Below are positions 41,759-54,400 of a stretch of DNA of 64,000 nucleotides, piece after piece. This stretch comes from a virus: the IMG/VR virus record IMGVR_UViG_3300025073_000041, positions 21,717-85,716 of that record, one strand, 5' to 3'. Under the pieces are notes generated by a model. The model did not search any database. It saw only the letters and a program-made list of their open reading frames with translations, and had not been told where the DNA came from. The first letter of the stretch is position 1. Each line of letters opens with the position of its first letter. The position numbers were made by a program, and so were the translations under genes.

Positions 41759-43981
41759 TTATTTATTCTCCTCTATTTTTGTCGTATTCCGATCAAATCT
41801 CGGAACAAAAGATACATTAAAATCTATCTTTCGATTAGATTGCTTGCTAACAATACGAATTTTAAAGGTTTTCCCCCAAACAGAATCTTCTGTTACCCCC
41901 AAAACGATATCTTTTGCTGCAAACCCAGTTTCAACTCCAGAAAGGCCGTTTTTTTCAAGATCCACAAGCACCTGTTTCAACGAGGGAACCATATGAAGCT
42001 TTTTCCTGAAGGAAATACTCTTCTGTCTTTCAGCGGTTTTCTTCAATTCAACACATTCTGTTAAAAGCCAAACAGTACCACCATCATCTACCATCTCAAC
42101 TTGAAAAATTGGACTCGGATTGGACACATGGCTATGCACATCCACAGTCCTAACCACATAATAATATTTCTTATTTGGCTCAATTTCATCTTTGAAAGTA
42201 GCAGAGGTCGCTTTGTCGTTGGTTATAGACGAAATTGAAGTAGAAACCCTAGAAACTCTATTGTTTCTGAAGTCTTCATATTTTTCTGGATGCTTTTCAA
42301 TTCTATAAATGTCAAAGAGCACAACATTATCATCCGACGAATACGTGATTTTCTCTTCTTTCTCAGGAATTTCCTGAACTTCTCGCATTTTTCTTTCTTG
42401 CTCTTCGTCGGAAATCTCCAAAATCACAGGTTTTTCTTCTCTTGTGCCCAAACCGCCGTTCATAACAATAGAAACTCTGTTATTTATGTCCTTATAGGGC
42501 CAAAAAACAACCTCTGGAGAAACGGGCGGAGCGTCATAAACCATTAGTTCCTGTTCAAAGTAGGGAACCTCTAAAATTCTCACAACAGTCTCATCTTGCA
42601 CGCAAATTCTTCCACTTGTACCGTTATTTTGAGCATCAAAAAACTTGTATTTTGTACCCAAAACGAATTGATAAGCATATACTTTGTATTTGTATCTCTT
42701 TGCATACTTTACTTGAGTGTCTACAAACTTTAAAATGTCAATTTTGTTGCTGTTTGGCAAATAATAGTTCTGTATTACCCCTTCGCTATCTGTTTTTTCA
42801 ATACGATAGAGGATGGTCTCAGAGGGAGCTTTCTGTTTATTAAAGACGTCCAAAAAGCTTCTTGCTCTGTCTTTTAAAATGTATTCTATTTTCTTCGCAA
42901 ACAAAAACAAAGACACAGAAAAATTTAGTTTATATTTAGGATCTGCAAAAATCCCCTCTCTAAACGCTCTCTCGCTTATGTAAGACGTTGTGTCTGTTTC
43001 TTTCCCAGAAAACGTTCTAAATATCTCATCTTCCACGTCGCCATCCAATAAGCTTTTTAGAACGTCAAACCAAACCATTATGTTAAAAGACCTTAAATTA
43101 ACGTCTTGGCCACTAATCTTCATTCTCTGATTCGTAAAAAAATTACCAGTTTCGACACAAGAAGAGATATTAGACATTAAAATGTTCATAAGACCCGTTT
43201 TTGCCAATAGCTCTGCCACTTCAGTCGACACATCTGTTGAAAAATCAACAGAATTAAACATAGGGAAAGACCATTTATCTGTTTCCCTAGACATAAATCC
43301 TTCTATATCTGCAAGAGGAAAAATTGTGTTCTTGTACATGTCGCCAACAATGTTTGCCGCTTCTGTTAAAGCATAAGATGCAATCTTCTTCTTGTATAAA
43401 TCAAAATATTCTCCAGTAGGGTTCTTAACTTTGTACTCAATATTTTTTGAAAGAGTAATCAAAGCTTCAAATCTTTTATTTACCTTGGAAGAATAGCTGT
43501 GAATATCAAACACATAAGAATTTGGCAGCAGTCTTTCCGGAACAGACTCTATTGCTGTTTCATATCCATCTACAAAGAAGTTATATTGTGACTTCGCAGA
43601 ATAATAGTACGGAGAAACAACATTTGATGTGTCCTTCTCTGTAACCCTTTGCGGTCGAGGCAAAACAAAGTCAAAATTATAGTATTCTTGATTAAAAACT
43701 ATTGAATTCAAAAATGAAGCCCAATCAGCATATAAAAAGTCTTCTCCACTTCTAAATTCACTCTTTGGTAAGACATCATACCACTTACAAACCTCAAAAG
43801 CTGTTTGCGGGCCGGGCTCTACCATGGTAACAGTTTGGATATTAGGAGTTGTTGTAATCCCTATCCCGGAAGGAGCAACCGGCTCCCCCGAATCGTTCAA
43901 CGCAATTGGTTCATCTTCAGAACGATATTCGTCTAATATGATAGAAGGAATTCCAGGTTGGAGATTGTTCTTTTTATCCAT
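41759..43981 (-). CDS. Baseplate-region structural protein with fibronectin-like segment
   Basis: A 740-residue protein. The N-terminal 100 residues are Pro-rich; the middle is helical; residues about 545-635 (VVLFDIYRIEKHPEKYEDF ... PNKKYYYVVRTVDVHSHVS) resemble a fibronectin type III or similar beta-sandwich. It belongs to the conserved tail block and is spaced two bases from the next gene. Exact identity unknown. Confidence 0.6.
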   Translation of the reverse strand: MDKKNNLQPGIPSIILDEYRSEDEPIALNDSGEPVAPSGIGITTTPNIQTVTMVEPGPQTAFEVCKWYDVLPKSEFRSGEDFLYADWASFLNSIVFNQEYYNFDFVLPRPQRVTEKDTSNVVSPYYYSAKSQYNFFVDGYETAIESVPERLLPNSYVFDIHSYSSKVNKRFEALITLSKNIEYKVKNPTGEYFDLYKKKIASYALTEAANIVGDMYKNTIFPLADIEGFMSRETDKWSFPMFNSVDFSTDVSTEVAELLAKTGLMNILMSNISSCVETGNFFTNQRMKISGQDVNLRSFNIMVWFDVLKSLLDGDVEDEIFRTFSGKETDTTSYISERAFREGIFADPKYKLNFSVSLFLFAKKIEYILKDRARSFLDVFNKQKAPSETILYRIEKTDSEGVIQNYYLPNSNKIDILKFVDTQVKYAKRYKYKVYAYQFVLGTKYKFFDAQNNGTSGRICVQDETVVRILEVPYFEQELMVYDAPPVSPEVVFWPYKDINNRVSIVMNGGLGTREEKPVILEISDEEQERKMREVQEIPEKEEKITYSSDDNVVLFDIYRIEKHPEKYEDFRNNRVSRVSTSISSITNDKATSATFKDEIEPNKKYYYVVRTVDVHSHVSNPSPIFQVEMVDDGGTVWLLTECVELKKTAERQKSISFRKKLHMVPSLKQVLVDLEKNGLSGVETGFAAKDIVLGVTEDSVWGKTFKIRIVSKQSNRKIDFNVSFVPRFDRNTTKIEENK

Positions 43982-43983
43982 TT

Positions 43984-46900
43984 TTATTTCCTTCTCTTGC
44001 TAGAATTCATTTGCTGTTCAAGCTCTGCCGCTCTTTGTTCTAAAGCGCTTTCTTCTTCCACTGTTAATCCAACTAACGTTGAAACTATTTCAGCATCTTC
44101 TGCAGTCTGCGCATAGGGGGGAACAAATTCTTCTTCTTGAACCTGTACGTCCCCAATAGTAGATTGTATTGTACCCTCTTCTATACCCTCTTCGAAAGCA
44201 GTAGTAACCTCTTCTTCTCCCGCAACCTCCACGTCACCTATGGTAGATTGTATTGTACCGTTCTCCAGACCTTCCTCAAACGGAGTAGTAACCTCTTCCT
44301 CTTCGTTTTGATTCCCAAAGAATTCTCCAGGAGAAGGACCATAATTTTCAGCATCCGCCTGTTGCGGAGTCGTCTCTTCTACAATCGTAGGCAGCGCAGG
44401 AGTTAATTCTGGTCTTTCCGTAGGAGGGAAGGAGGGCGGAGGCTGCACAACTGTTTTTCTTTCCGGCTTTATTAAGAAATATTCGTTAAAAACGCCAAGC
44501 TCAAGTCTTTGTTCTCTGGTAAGGCCCAGAATCTCATTCTGATATGGCTTTATTCTGCAAAGAAGTTCTTTCCCAACTGAATTATTAAAAGACTCTATGG
44601 CCAACATCGACCACTTCTCGTGTTTAATAGAAGAGTTGGAATTTTCTGTCTTCTCAAAGCCCTCAAAAACCTCTATCACGCCGAGCATATTATAGTTCAT
44701 TCTAAAAAGACTCGAGTCTGGAGAAGAGTAATTCCTCATCGGATTTGCCATGTTAGAGCTTTTTCCCGCCCAAACCGTCTTAACTCTTTCGGGATTTGTC
44801 GAGCCTAAAAACAAGCTCTTTATCTGATTGGGCAAAGTTCTTAAAATCTCAGAAGTAGAAATATTCTTACTCTCTTCCCAACTTTTCTTGGTCAATGCGG
44901 CAGCAGCATAAGGATTCCTTTTTGCCACATTGACAATGTTATCTTGTAGAGTTAAATCAAAATTCTCAATAGTATTCGCTTTTATTTCCGCCTTGCCTTT
45001 CCCAGAAATAATCTTTTTATGATCCGGTCTATCCATAGCTATTGTAGAAGGAGCCGCCGCCCCATATGCCATGGCCGTCATATCCATTTGATTAATCATC
45101 GTATACATTGTCTGATTGGGATTAGATACCAATATTCTATCTTTAACTCCCCTGGGAAGAGCGCATTTAGTTTCGTCGGCAACAGAAGGATCTATTTTCT
45201 CACTTTCTGTGTCTTCGCTCCTATATGTTTGCGTGCTGTCTTTGCTCTCTGGAGTTGTTTTATTTGTTCTTTCTTCCTGCGAAGGGAAAGAATTCCCAAA
45301 AGAAAAAACATCGTTCACCGTAACTCCAGCAACATATAAAATGTCTGCCATTTGAGCATTATTGTTTGCTGCAGCCTCAGAATCCGAAGCAGCTCCATCG
45401 TCAGAAACAACCGTATTTTCTGTCTCGGAAGAGTTTTTATGAACCGTTGTTATTTCCATGTCAACAATCTGCTGTGCCAAATCGCTTCCCGGATAAAAAC
45501 TCACAGTAGTTAGGATTTTAGTTGTTCCGGGATTATTTGTCCGGACAACCGAAGGAGACAAAACCCCATATTTTTTGCTCTCTATAGAATCCCCAGAAGA
45601 TATAACTTGCCCGTCAACAGTAATGTTTATATCTTCGTTTTCTGTGGCAAAGTATTTATGAATCTCTGCCTTAGCTCTCTTTTCATAATCTCCGCTTTTT
45701 ATTATTCGCAACCCAAGACTTCTGTCTTTTGCCTCTTGTTCTAAGTCCCCCGTGATTGAAAGGTAGTCAAATCCTGAAACTTTATCAGTATCTGCGTTAA
45801 AAACTCCGTCTTTGAACCATGTTTTTAGTTCAATTTGCTTAAACATAACACCCTGCGGGTTTGTTCTTGTTCCATCACCTAAAACCACGTCCCCTATGGT
45901 GTCAATTTTTGAATATATTTCTCTTGCCAAAGTGGAAATTAAATCCATTACAAATCTAATGCTGTCTGGGTTGGCTTTTCTAGGGTGAACGAGGTCAAAT
46001 AACCCTCTTGAAAGTTCTTTTGCTCTCTCGTCGGTTATAGAAGAAAATCTCTTTAAAACCACAAGATATTGTGCTATCGACTCAACCCAGGGGGCAGTTT
46101 CTTGATGAGTAGAATATCTCCGTATGTTAGAATCCGCAAAATCTTCTGTAAACTTATTCGAATAAACATCGTAATTACCACGAATGTTTTCTAATGATTC
46201 TGCTCTTTCGTCTTCTCTTACAATATGTGGCTCATCAATAGCAAAAAGAAGTCTGCTTTTGCCCGTAATCTCTGCAACAAGAAGATATTTCTTTAAAGCA
46301 TTATAAGCACTCTCAAGCTTGTTGTAGTAGTCCTTAAAAATCTCTCTCGATTTATCTTCAACTACCATCTCTATTCCATATTGATAAATGCCGTTTGTTT
46401 CGTCTTTTATTACCTTATCTGTCCCTGTAAAAAATCTCGCATCGTCAGTTAAGTCTTCCGACTGGAAAAACAGATTTACTTCTCTCAAAGAGCCGTCTTT
46501 GTCATCAACTGCAATAAACTTTTTGAACTCTTGTTCTCCCGACAAAGCTACCGTTATCTCTTTCGGATCATCTGAAAAAACGATAAATCCTTCTTCCGGA
46601 GAATTAATTCTATTGTGAGAAGTAACGGCTTCTACTCGCCTTCTTAAGACTTTCAAAGAAAGAATTTTAAAGTAGTTCCCAAAGGTCGAAGGGCCGTCAA
46701 AAATCTCCTTTTCAAAGAATTTGCCATAAAGAGAGTTGTCCGAAACAAAGTTCCTATAATCAACTCCAAATAAAAATCTGCAGTTACCAACATAATCTCT
46801 AGACGTCTTTAAAGATGTCACATAAGAACATGCAGAAGATACATTAAAGGTCGAAGCCCCACGATCAAACTTAAGAACCTCTTGATTCAAGATGTTTGTA

Positions 46901-47517
46901 ACATCCGAAGTGTCCGTTTCAGATTTGTATATCTTTTCGGAGATTCTAAAGTCTTGCGTTTTTTTAGAAACGATAATAGAGTCTTTTATTATTTTCTCTT
47001 CTAAAAAATTTTTCCTCAATTCTGGATCAAGTCCTAGTCTAAACCCAAAGTCTTCCGAAAAAGCCTGGTCATTAAACATAGGAACAACCAAGATACTAAG
47101 ATCTTTTATATCCCTCTCGGTATTCTCAAATTCTACATCATAGATCAACTTTATTACTTCATTCCCATCAGAATCTACACTGTAGGCTGAAAAGTCTTTG
47201 GTGCCTTGAGCCAAAGAGAGAGTTTTGTTTTTATCTCTTGCCCCAAGTCTTTGCTGAACAACAACACTAAGATATTTTTTAAAGTCCTGCCCATCAAAAA
47301 TCTGCGACATTACTTCGTCTAGAACTTCCGTAAGAGACAGAACCACCCTAACCCTCAAAACACCCTCAGAATTACTTATCAGTCCTTCTCCGCCAACTAC
47401 AATGTGCGGTTCTTCAATGAAATTACTTGCACTTCTTCTATCGGAAAGTTCTATAGTCTCTATTACTATCTTGGGAATAAGGTTGTTAATTAGAGCATTA
47501 CTTTCAAAAAAAGACAT
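43984..47517 (-). CDS. Large baseplate-region structural protein
   Basis: A 1,177-residue protein. The N-terminal 350 residues are beta-rich and contain PHIVVGGEG; a helical middle follows. The C-terminal 170 residues are acidic and disordered with two 28-residue repeats (EEVTTPFEEGLENGTIQ and EEVTTAFEEGIEEGTIQ). No enzymatic motif. It sits among tail genes, three bases from its upstream neighbour. Confidence 0.6.
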   Translation of the reverse strand: MSFFESNALINNLIPKIVIETIELSDRRSASNFIEEPHIVVGGEGLISNSEGVLRVRVVLSLTEVLDEVMSQIFDGQDFKKYLSVVVQQRLGARDKNKTLSLAQGTKDFSAYSVDSDGNEVIKLIYDVEFENTERDIKDLSILVVPMFNDQAFSEDFGFRLGLDPELRKNFLEEKIIKDSIIVSKKTQDFRISEKIYKSETDTSDVTNILNQEVLKFDRGASTFNVSSACSYVTSLKTSRDYVGNCRFLFGVDYRNFVSDNSLYGKFFEKEIFDGPSTFGNYFKILSLKVLRRRVEAVTSHNRINSPEEGFIVFSDDPKEITVALSGEQEFKKFIAVDDKDGSLREVNLFFQSEDLTDDARFFTGTDKVIKDETNGIYQYGIEMVVEDKSREIFKDYYNKLESAYNALKKYLLVAEITGKSRLLFAIDEPHIVREDERAESLENIRGNYDVYSNKFTEDFADSNIRRYSTHQETAPWVESIAQYLVVLKRFSSITDERAKELSRGLFDLVHPRKANPDSIRFVMDLISTLAREIYSKIDTIGDVVLGDGTRTNPQGVMFKQIELKTWFKDGVFNADTDKVSGFDYLSITGDLEQEAKDRSLGLRIIKSGDYEKRAKAEIHKYFATENEDINITVDGQVISSGDSIESKKYGVLSPSVVRTNNPGTTKILTTVSFYPGSDLAQQIVDMEITTVHKNSSETENTVVSDDGAASDSEAAANNNAQMADILYVAGVTVNDVFSFGNSFPSQEERTNKTTPESKDSTQTYRSEDTESEKIDPSVADETKCALPRGVKDRILVSNPNQTMYTMINQMDMTAMAYGAAAPSTIAMDRPDHKKIISGKGKAEIKANTIENFDLTLQDNIVNVAKRNPYAAAALTKKSWEESKNISTSEILRTLPNQIKSLFLGSTNPERVKTVWAGKSSNMANPMRNYSSPDSSLFRMNYNMLGVIEVFEGFEKTENSNSSIKHEKWSMLAIESFNNSVGKELLCRIKPYQNEILGLTREQRLELGVFNEYFLIKPERKTVVQPPPSFPPTERPELTPALPTIVEETTPQQADAENYGPSPGEFFGNQNEEEEVTTPFEEGLENGTIQSTIGDVEVAGEEEVTTAFEEGIEEGTIQSTIGDVQVQEEEFVPPYAQTAEDAEIVSTLVGLTVEEESALEQRAAELEQQMNSSKRRK
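44137..44302 (-). repeat. Two ~84-bp tandem coding repeats
   Basis: Copies at about 44137-44218 and 44221-44302 encode the 28-residue acidic repeats near the C-terminus of the 1,177-residue protein (GTIQSTIGDVEV and GTIQSTIGDVQV cores). DNA identity is high but not perfect, so the duplication is older than the ankyrin one. Confidence 0.75.
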
Positions 47518-47520
47518 TCT

Positions 47521-48498
47521 TTAGTCCTCTGGGCATATTTTCCCAATCTTTCCTTTGTAATTACGCAACTTCTCGGTTTTTTGCGGACTTGTCTTAACTT
47601 CTTCTATCTCTTTATCCACAAAAACATCAAAATAATACTCCACAAAAGATGAGTCTATTTTTATATCTTCACATGAAACTTCTTGCTCGTCCAACAAGAT
47701 CCCATCGACAAATCTTTCTTGTTTTTTAGCGAAACTAAGAGGAACCAACACGTCCTTACCACTAGTACCTGACTCAACTATATAAACTTCCAAATCAAAA
47801 TTCTCTTTTTCATCTCTTACGTTTTCTTCCATAATGTCAGTTAGAAAACAATCCCCAATTATTTCTATAAAAGAACCATCATCAAACTGATTGTCAAACA
47901 TTTTTATTTTTGACATATCGTCAGAATATACAACCTCTCCTTGACTCGGTCTAGAAACACCCTCTTCCATTGAAGGAGGATTTCCCTTTCTGATAACAAT
48001 ATCATAATTATAATCTTTAGTTGTAAGCTGAGGTATTTTTACCAAAGAAGAATAAGAAGAAGAAAAATACGATACTGAACCAGTAAATTCCCCTCCTGTC
48101 ATAACAATGTTCCACGCAGGCGAATACTCTCTGGTTCTATCTGAAGACCCTATGGGAAGAGCCATGAAATAATTCTTGTCTTCCGACAAAACAATCGGCC
48201 TATCAGAAAAAGTCTGTCCTTGGCTTTCAGACCGTATCTGTTCTGCCTTTCTAGAGATTTGTGTCTCTCTCCCAGAAAAAATCGTTTGCACCTCTAGCCG
48301 TTCGATGCCCTCTAAAATCCTGTCCTGTATTGCATTCTGTGTTTCGTCTGCCGAAGAAGCGTAATCTTCATCATATATGATATCGTCATCATAAAAATCA
48401 TATCCAATGGGACGAAATTCACCTCTCGCAAGAGCTGATTTACCGTAAGGAGTAAGTTTAAAATCAATTACTCTTTCTTTTTTTTCTAAGAATTTCAT
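47521..48498 (-). CDS. Tail-associated structural protein
   Basis: A 325-residue acidic protein. FKLTPYGKSALARGEFRPIGYDFYDDDIIYDEDY (residues 14-47) is the module noted for the TDAGRKRLA family. The rest has no recognised domain. It overlaps the giant protein gene by 4 bases, so translation is coupled. Confidence 0.65.
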   Translation of the reverse strand: MKFLEKKERVIDFKLTPYGKSALARGEFRPIGYDFYDDDIIYDEDYASSADETQNAIQDRILEGIERLEVQTIFSGRETQISRKAEQIRSESQGQTFSDRPIVLSEDKNYFMALPIGSSDRTREYSPAWNIVMTGGEFTGSVSYFSSSYSSLVKIPQLTTKDYNYDIVIRKGNPPSMEEGVSRPSQGEVVYSDDMSKIKMFDNQFDDGSFIEIIGDCFLTDIMEENVRDEKENFDLEVYIVESGTSGKDVLVPLSFAKKQERFVDGILLDEQEVSCEDIKIDSSFVEYYFDVFVDKEIEEVKTSPQKTEKLRNYKGKIGKICPED

Positions 48499-51400
48499 CT
48501 CCTTCTCTTATCTCCTAAGTTTTCGAACATACCAACCGTCGGCGGACCTTCTTGTTCTTCCGAAGAGGCAACAACGATATTCTGCGGAGGATTGTCCATT
48601 TCCTTTTTCTTCCCACCATCAGAATCCGTCTCTGCTCCAGCCATGCTATCTGCTCTAGGAACATTTATTCCTTCAGCCTGAATTTGCTCGATAGAAGGAC
48701 GAATAATTAAGTCTGCTTCTATTTCTCCCAACTCTACCAAGGAACAGAAGTCATACGGCCAGTTATAAGAATATTCCGGTTCCTTACGACCAACTTGGAA
48801 ATCAAAAATAAATCTGTCGTCATCTTTATTGTTTTCTGTTACTTTAAAGTAGTTCTTCTCTGCCTTTTGTTTTACTTTAAACACCATCCACCGTGTATTT
48901 TCAGGAATTCCCTCTTCATTAAAGAACTCATATTCGTCAAACGGATGAGAAATAGAGGTTTCTACTTTTTCTGCTCTTCTAGAAGATTCCGGCATCAAAC
49001 CCTGCCAGATCAAAGCCAAGTCATCTTTTGTAAACGTATGCTCAATTTCAAAAATATACATTGCAAACGGTTCCATATCAGAGTATGTACCAAAGTCAAA
49101 TTCAGGTGGAATAATATAGTTCTTCATCTTTTCCACCATTCTGGTAATGCTAGTTGTCTTTCTTTGCTTCATTGACTCTTCAACAACCATTCTACCTTCA
49201 GAAACCCTTCTCCTCTGCTCCTCAAGCTTCTGACGAGAAATCTTAAAGAAGTTCCTTCCAGCAATCTCGGTCGTTACCGGCTCTTGTGTCCTTTGCTCGT
49301 CAAGGAACGGTATTGCAACAACAGCTTCTTTAAACTTCTTAAACGAAGCAACTTCGCCAACCCTCTTCTTAGACGGAGTAAAACCACAAACGTCTAGCAA
49401 AGAACCTACAGTAATATCAGAGGTGCTGTTAGCAAAAGATATTTGATACTCTGGTACAACCTTTGTCGTCTGCCCTATCCCTCGAATACTATCTTCTATC
49501 TTTAAGTAAAGACCAGCAGAGCCTGTCGGTATTTGTCCATAACTAGACCACACAGAAGAACCCTGGCTGCTGTTTGACGACGTTACATGCAGAACGGGAC
49601 ACTCGTATCTTGTAGAAATAACCCATCTATCAAAAGAGGTAGAATCAGAATCTTCTGTTGTCCTAGCCCCAGTTTCTTGTCCCACAGAATAAGTTGTTAC
49701 CTTTTCTCTTGTCTTCCCAAAAATGTCCACAGAAGACACAAACGGCATTGAACCAGAATATGCTGCGGAATCTTTATACAAAGAGTAAATCTGATACCAA
49801 AGAGAATCAACTATAGCTGTGCTATACGTATAGAAATTATCTCTTAGAAGATTTTCTACTGTTAACCCATCAAAATTGTCATAATCACTACCAGAAATAA
49901 TCATTTCTGGTTTTAAGTTCTCCAGATAGGCAGCACTGCCGGCCAAGTTGGTTCCGGAAATCCTGTACCCAAACTTTTGATTATTGGAATAATCTCTAAC
50001 ATATAACTCACCAGAAGATGTATTTACATATGTAGTTGTAACATCTACCGGCAATAAATTAATTGCCCTAAAGAAAGCTTGTGCTGACATCGACCTTCTG
50101 CTAGCGCTTCCGGAATCTATAATAATTTCTCCATCTACCGATGTCGAACCCGTAAATCTTTGAACAGCAATCTCGTTCCCGCTTACATCATAAGCGGCAA
50201 AAAAACCATCCGCATTAATAAACGGAGTGTAATCTCCTATACTAGTAAAAACCGTACCGCTAGTAAACAGCTTTGTATTAACAAAATTAAGAATAACATC
50301 TTTATATGTTCTTAAATCTCTATGAATTCCTCTAAAAAGCTCTTCTTTTTCTCTATCGTAACTTTCGACTTGTAATCCTGCTAAAATCTCATCTAAAGTA
50401 TATTTCTTTGTATCGTCTGCCAAGAAAGAGACTCTGCAAATAGAGTCTCCGTAATAATACGGAGGAGTAAATTGAATAAAGGATGGATCTTTTTTCATCA
50501 AATCATTCGTTAAACTTGCGCTGGCAAAATCAGAAGAAGATACTTCTGTCAAATTATAAATCAGTGAAGGAGGACCAAAGTATCTTCCTTGGTAATTATC
50601 ATCAGAGCTTCTTACCATATCTATTCCATCTTTTGCCAGAATCAAATCCATATAATACGTAGTTCCAGACTGCATCGTCTTAAATTCAGACTCTTTTTTA
50701 GAAACAAAAGATGTAAATTTCTCGTCTTTCAGGAAGAACCTCGAAGACTCAGCAAAAAAGTTATTAGAAGCTAAACTATAATCTGTTTTATTTTCTCCAT
50801 CCCAAGAAATAAATGGATATGCAGAACCAACATATTCCCCAGAATAAATAAAAATTTTGTCCGCTCCATGTGCACCAGCAAAAAGCTGGCTACCTGAAAC
50901 AGCAACCTTTGAGCCCACAACGTCATTAGCAGCAAACCCATCAGAAATTTTTTCCCGAAAATAATAATAACCATTTTCCTTTTCATAAAGATAAACACCC
51001 CCCGCATTGCTTGCCGCATCGTCAAGCCCAGTAGCCCCTACAATCATTAACCCGTCACAAAAATCTACTGAAGCCCCGAAGAGATCACCTGTTCCAGATT
51101 CCCCAGAAACGATTTTTTGTTTTTCAATCCACCCTCTTAAATAATCTAATTCATAAAGATAAACAGAACCCGCTTGCTGACCATCTTCATAAGTATAATA
51201 ACTTCCAACCGCCAATTGGCTACCATACCCATCAACCGAAGTTTTTGTTCCAGAAATTGCCACAGAAACGCCAAAATAATCATCTGCTCCCCCATCGCTG
51301 GCGGATATCGCTTGCAGCAAAGACCAAGGGTCTACCCCGTTGGTTTTATAAATATAAATTTTCCCAATTGTTGGTGTACCCGCACCGCCATATTCCGAAA

Positions 51401-54400
51401 CAAAAGCCCAGGTTCCACTTACTAAAACTTTCCCGCCATAGGCCCCGTCGTCGGGCTCCACAGAAGAAGAAAACTCTGCTACCTCTACATAACCACTTGA
51501 CCCACTTTGTAAAATATAAGCCCTCCCCTCTAAAGTATCCCCACCACCATATATGTTTGCTCCTACCGCCAAAGTAGTACCATCAAAACTTAGCGCTCTC
51601 CCAAAAACACCAGAACCAGTAAAATCAGAAGCTGTTATTTCTTGAACACACTGCCAGATGTTGGTCTGCTTCTTAAAATACAAAACACGTCCTGCCCCTG
51701 TCTCCCCGGATATATCCGAAGCATAAGAACCCACAAAAGCCTCGTCTCCGTAAATTGCAACAGCAGAACCATACTTATCTCCCGACACAATGGTCCCCGT
51801 AGGAATAAGATCGGAATGTTTTGTCCAAGTACCAGAAGTGTAATTGAACACCTGTACGCTTCCAGTAGGATCTGTAGTATCTCTAAATGTACCAACAACA
51901 AACTGCGAATTGTCTCTATCTAGTTTCATATCATAAGAAAACAAAGAACTCGCTGTACCTGTAATCTCTTGCTCTAACTTTGCAACTAAAGTTTCTTCAT
52001 AATCCGGACTCAGCAAATACATTCTTCCTTCTCTGCTGCTGTTATTGCTGCTCGAAAGAGGAAGAGCATAAGAAGGATCAATAATCGACTCAAACGGCAT
52101 CCGATAACCAGAATAATTTTTAATCGTTCCTGAATAGTAGTTCACACTAAAATCGTCTTCATCTCCAGTCGTACCTGTCATAATCGGCCAATCGACAGCA
52201 ATGCCAGATTTGACTGTATTGTAGAAGATTCCGGGAGCATAAAACGGCTGAATTAGGCTCTGAATTGCTGACTCTTTATTTGACTTGTTTGTGTCCCAAG
52301 AAATATATGGTGCATACGATTGAGAAAGTAAATTACCAAGCTGTACAGACCTCTGAACAGGATAAAAACCGTTATAAGGAAGTAGTTTTTTTATCCCTCG
52401 GAAAGTCATCGAGAACTCGCGAACTTTATCTTTTTGCTTCTTGTGATCGTCGTAAACCTCATTGAATGCTTTCATCATATCTGAGTGCGAATAAATCTTA
52501 TAGAACTCTTCATTTGCTGTCGTTCTAGAAGAATTATACATACTAGAAGAAACATTAGTACCAACTGCCGTTAAAATACCTCTGTTTTTCTTTCTGAAAT
52601 CCCCACCAGCTTCATTAATATACCACCCCATGTGCTCTGAGATTCTAAATTCTGGTAAAATAGTATATCTTGCGCCCATTGGCCTAATTTCATCAGAATA
52701 TTTGTCATAAGAATTATAAAACGGATTAATCCCAGACTCTGAGTTCGCAGTATAGTTTGTTCCACTTTCTTTTAGAGTAGAACCAGATAAATACACATCG
52801 TAACAGAACTGAAGAGACGGAATCCCCGTTCTACCATAAGCAATTAAATCTTTTGTTCTTGTCTCGCCCATAGAAGCAAGCTCGCCATAAGGAGAACTTC
52901 CAGAACCATCTTCCAGAGCCCAAACAGAACCAATCCCCATGTTGAACCCAAGAGAATTTACAAAATTGCTCTGCGTTCTGTCGTCCTCTGTGTCTTTCCA
53001 GAAAGTAATTCTATCGCTTCCTTTAATTCCAGAAGAAGTAGAGTCATCGTAATAGTTTCTCGCATGAATCATATCAAATCCGACATTTTCATGCTTCGGA
53101 TAAATGATCTCTGGCGAATAAATGGAAACAAATTTATGTTCACCCAACTTATAAAGATTCAAACAAGTTTCATAGATTGGTATAGAACATTCCCCAACGT
53201 TCAATCTATTAGCAAGTTTCTGATTCGCAAAATGTTCCTTTAGGTTTCTATATGGATATGTAAAAGACACAATATTTTTATTTATATCTTCGACAATATG
53301 AGTTATTGGCTTATTCCAAGTTACAACCGGCTCATAATAATTCGTAAAAGAATCTGCCCTATTGTCAAAAAAATGTTTTTCTCTACCCTGGGAGTCAACA
53401 AAAATTCTTTCTTTAGAAGGATCTTCAACAGAATAGATGTTTTCTTTTCTTAAAGCCCTTGCAACAGGACCCTCTCCTGCTCGTATCTGTTCCCAAGATG
53501 CCCACTGATAAGGACTCCAAGAACCCGTCTGCCACGATGCATTATGAGTTAAAGTATTTGTAGTTGTACTAATTTCGTTTTCTTTTGTCCTAACGTTTAA
53601 AGAAGCCGTTCCAACCCAATTTACAAGATTAGTCGTTCCACTAACTTCTTGGAACTCCAGCACCATACTACCTGTTGTGGGTTGCGTTGTCGAACCAGAA
53701 ATCCACGAATATCCATAAATACTTCTGGGAATTTGGTGAGAAACAAATCCGTTATCGTATCGCTCTTGCAGAATTTCTGTCGGATTCACAACTACCGTTC
53801 TAAGCGGATTACAGTTCGTCTTGTGAACATTCGCAACTCCAGTAGTAGAAAGACCCCCAGAAACCATGTGAAGCTGAAGGCTTGTATCATATTCTTGTCT
53901 TACTTCAAGATTTCTAAAGGGTTGCGCATTGTGAGTAGAAAGCTCTTCTGCAACTGGATCTAACCAAATCTTGGTTAAGGTTTTCTTTTCCCCAGGAGAA
54001 GAAAATAGAGTTCTAAAACAATACTTATCGACTCCTTTAAAGGGAGCAAAGTTGTTAGGGCTTTCGCCAGAAAGGTAAGAAGACGTCCAAGAAGAATACA
54101 CTGGTATCGAAGAACTTCCTGAAACATCAACAGAAACATTATGAAGTATGAATTGGTCAAGCCTTAATGCTGTGCCCGTAACAGAATAGTCTTCACTTGC
54201 TTGAGCGTAATAAATTTTAACATAATTAGAATCCGCTAACCCAACATTTCTCGTCGCTGTAAAAGCATATCTACAATCATAAAAAGCATTTCCAAGCTCC
54301 GTAATCGAACTTGTGACCACAGCAACAGAAGAACTTCCAATCGCACCAGAGCCAGAAGTTAAATCGAAATAGCAATAAGGAATATCCCATGCAATTTCCC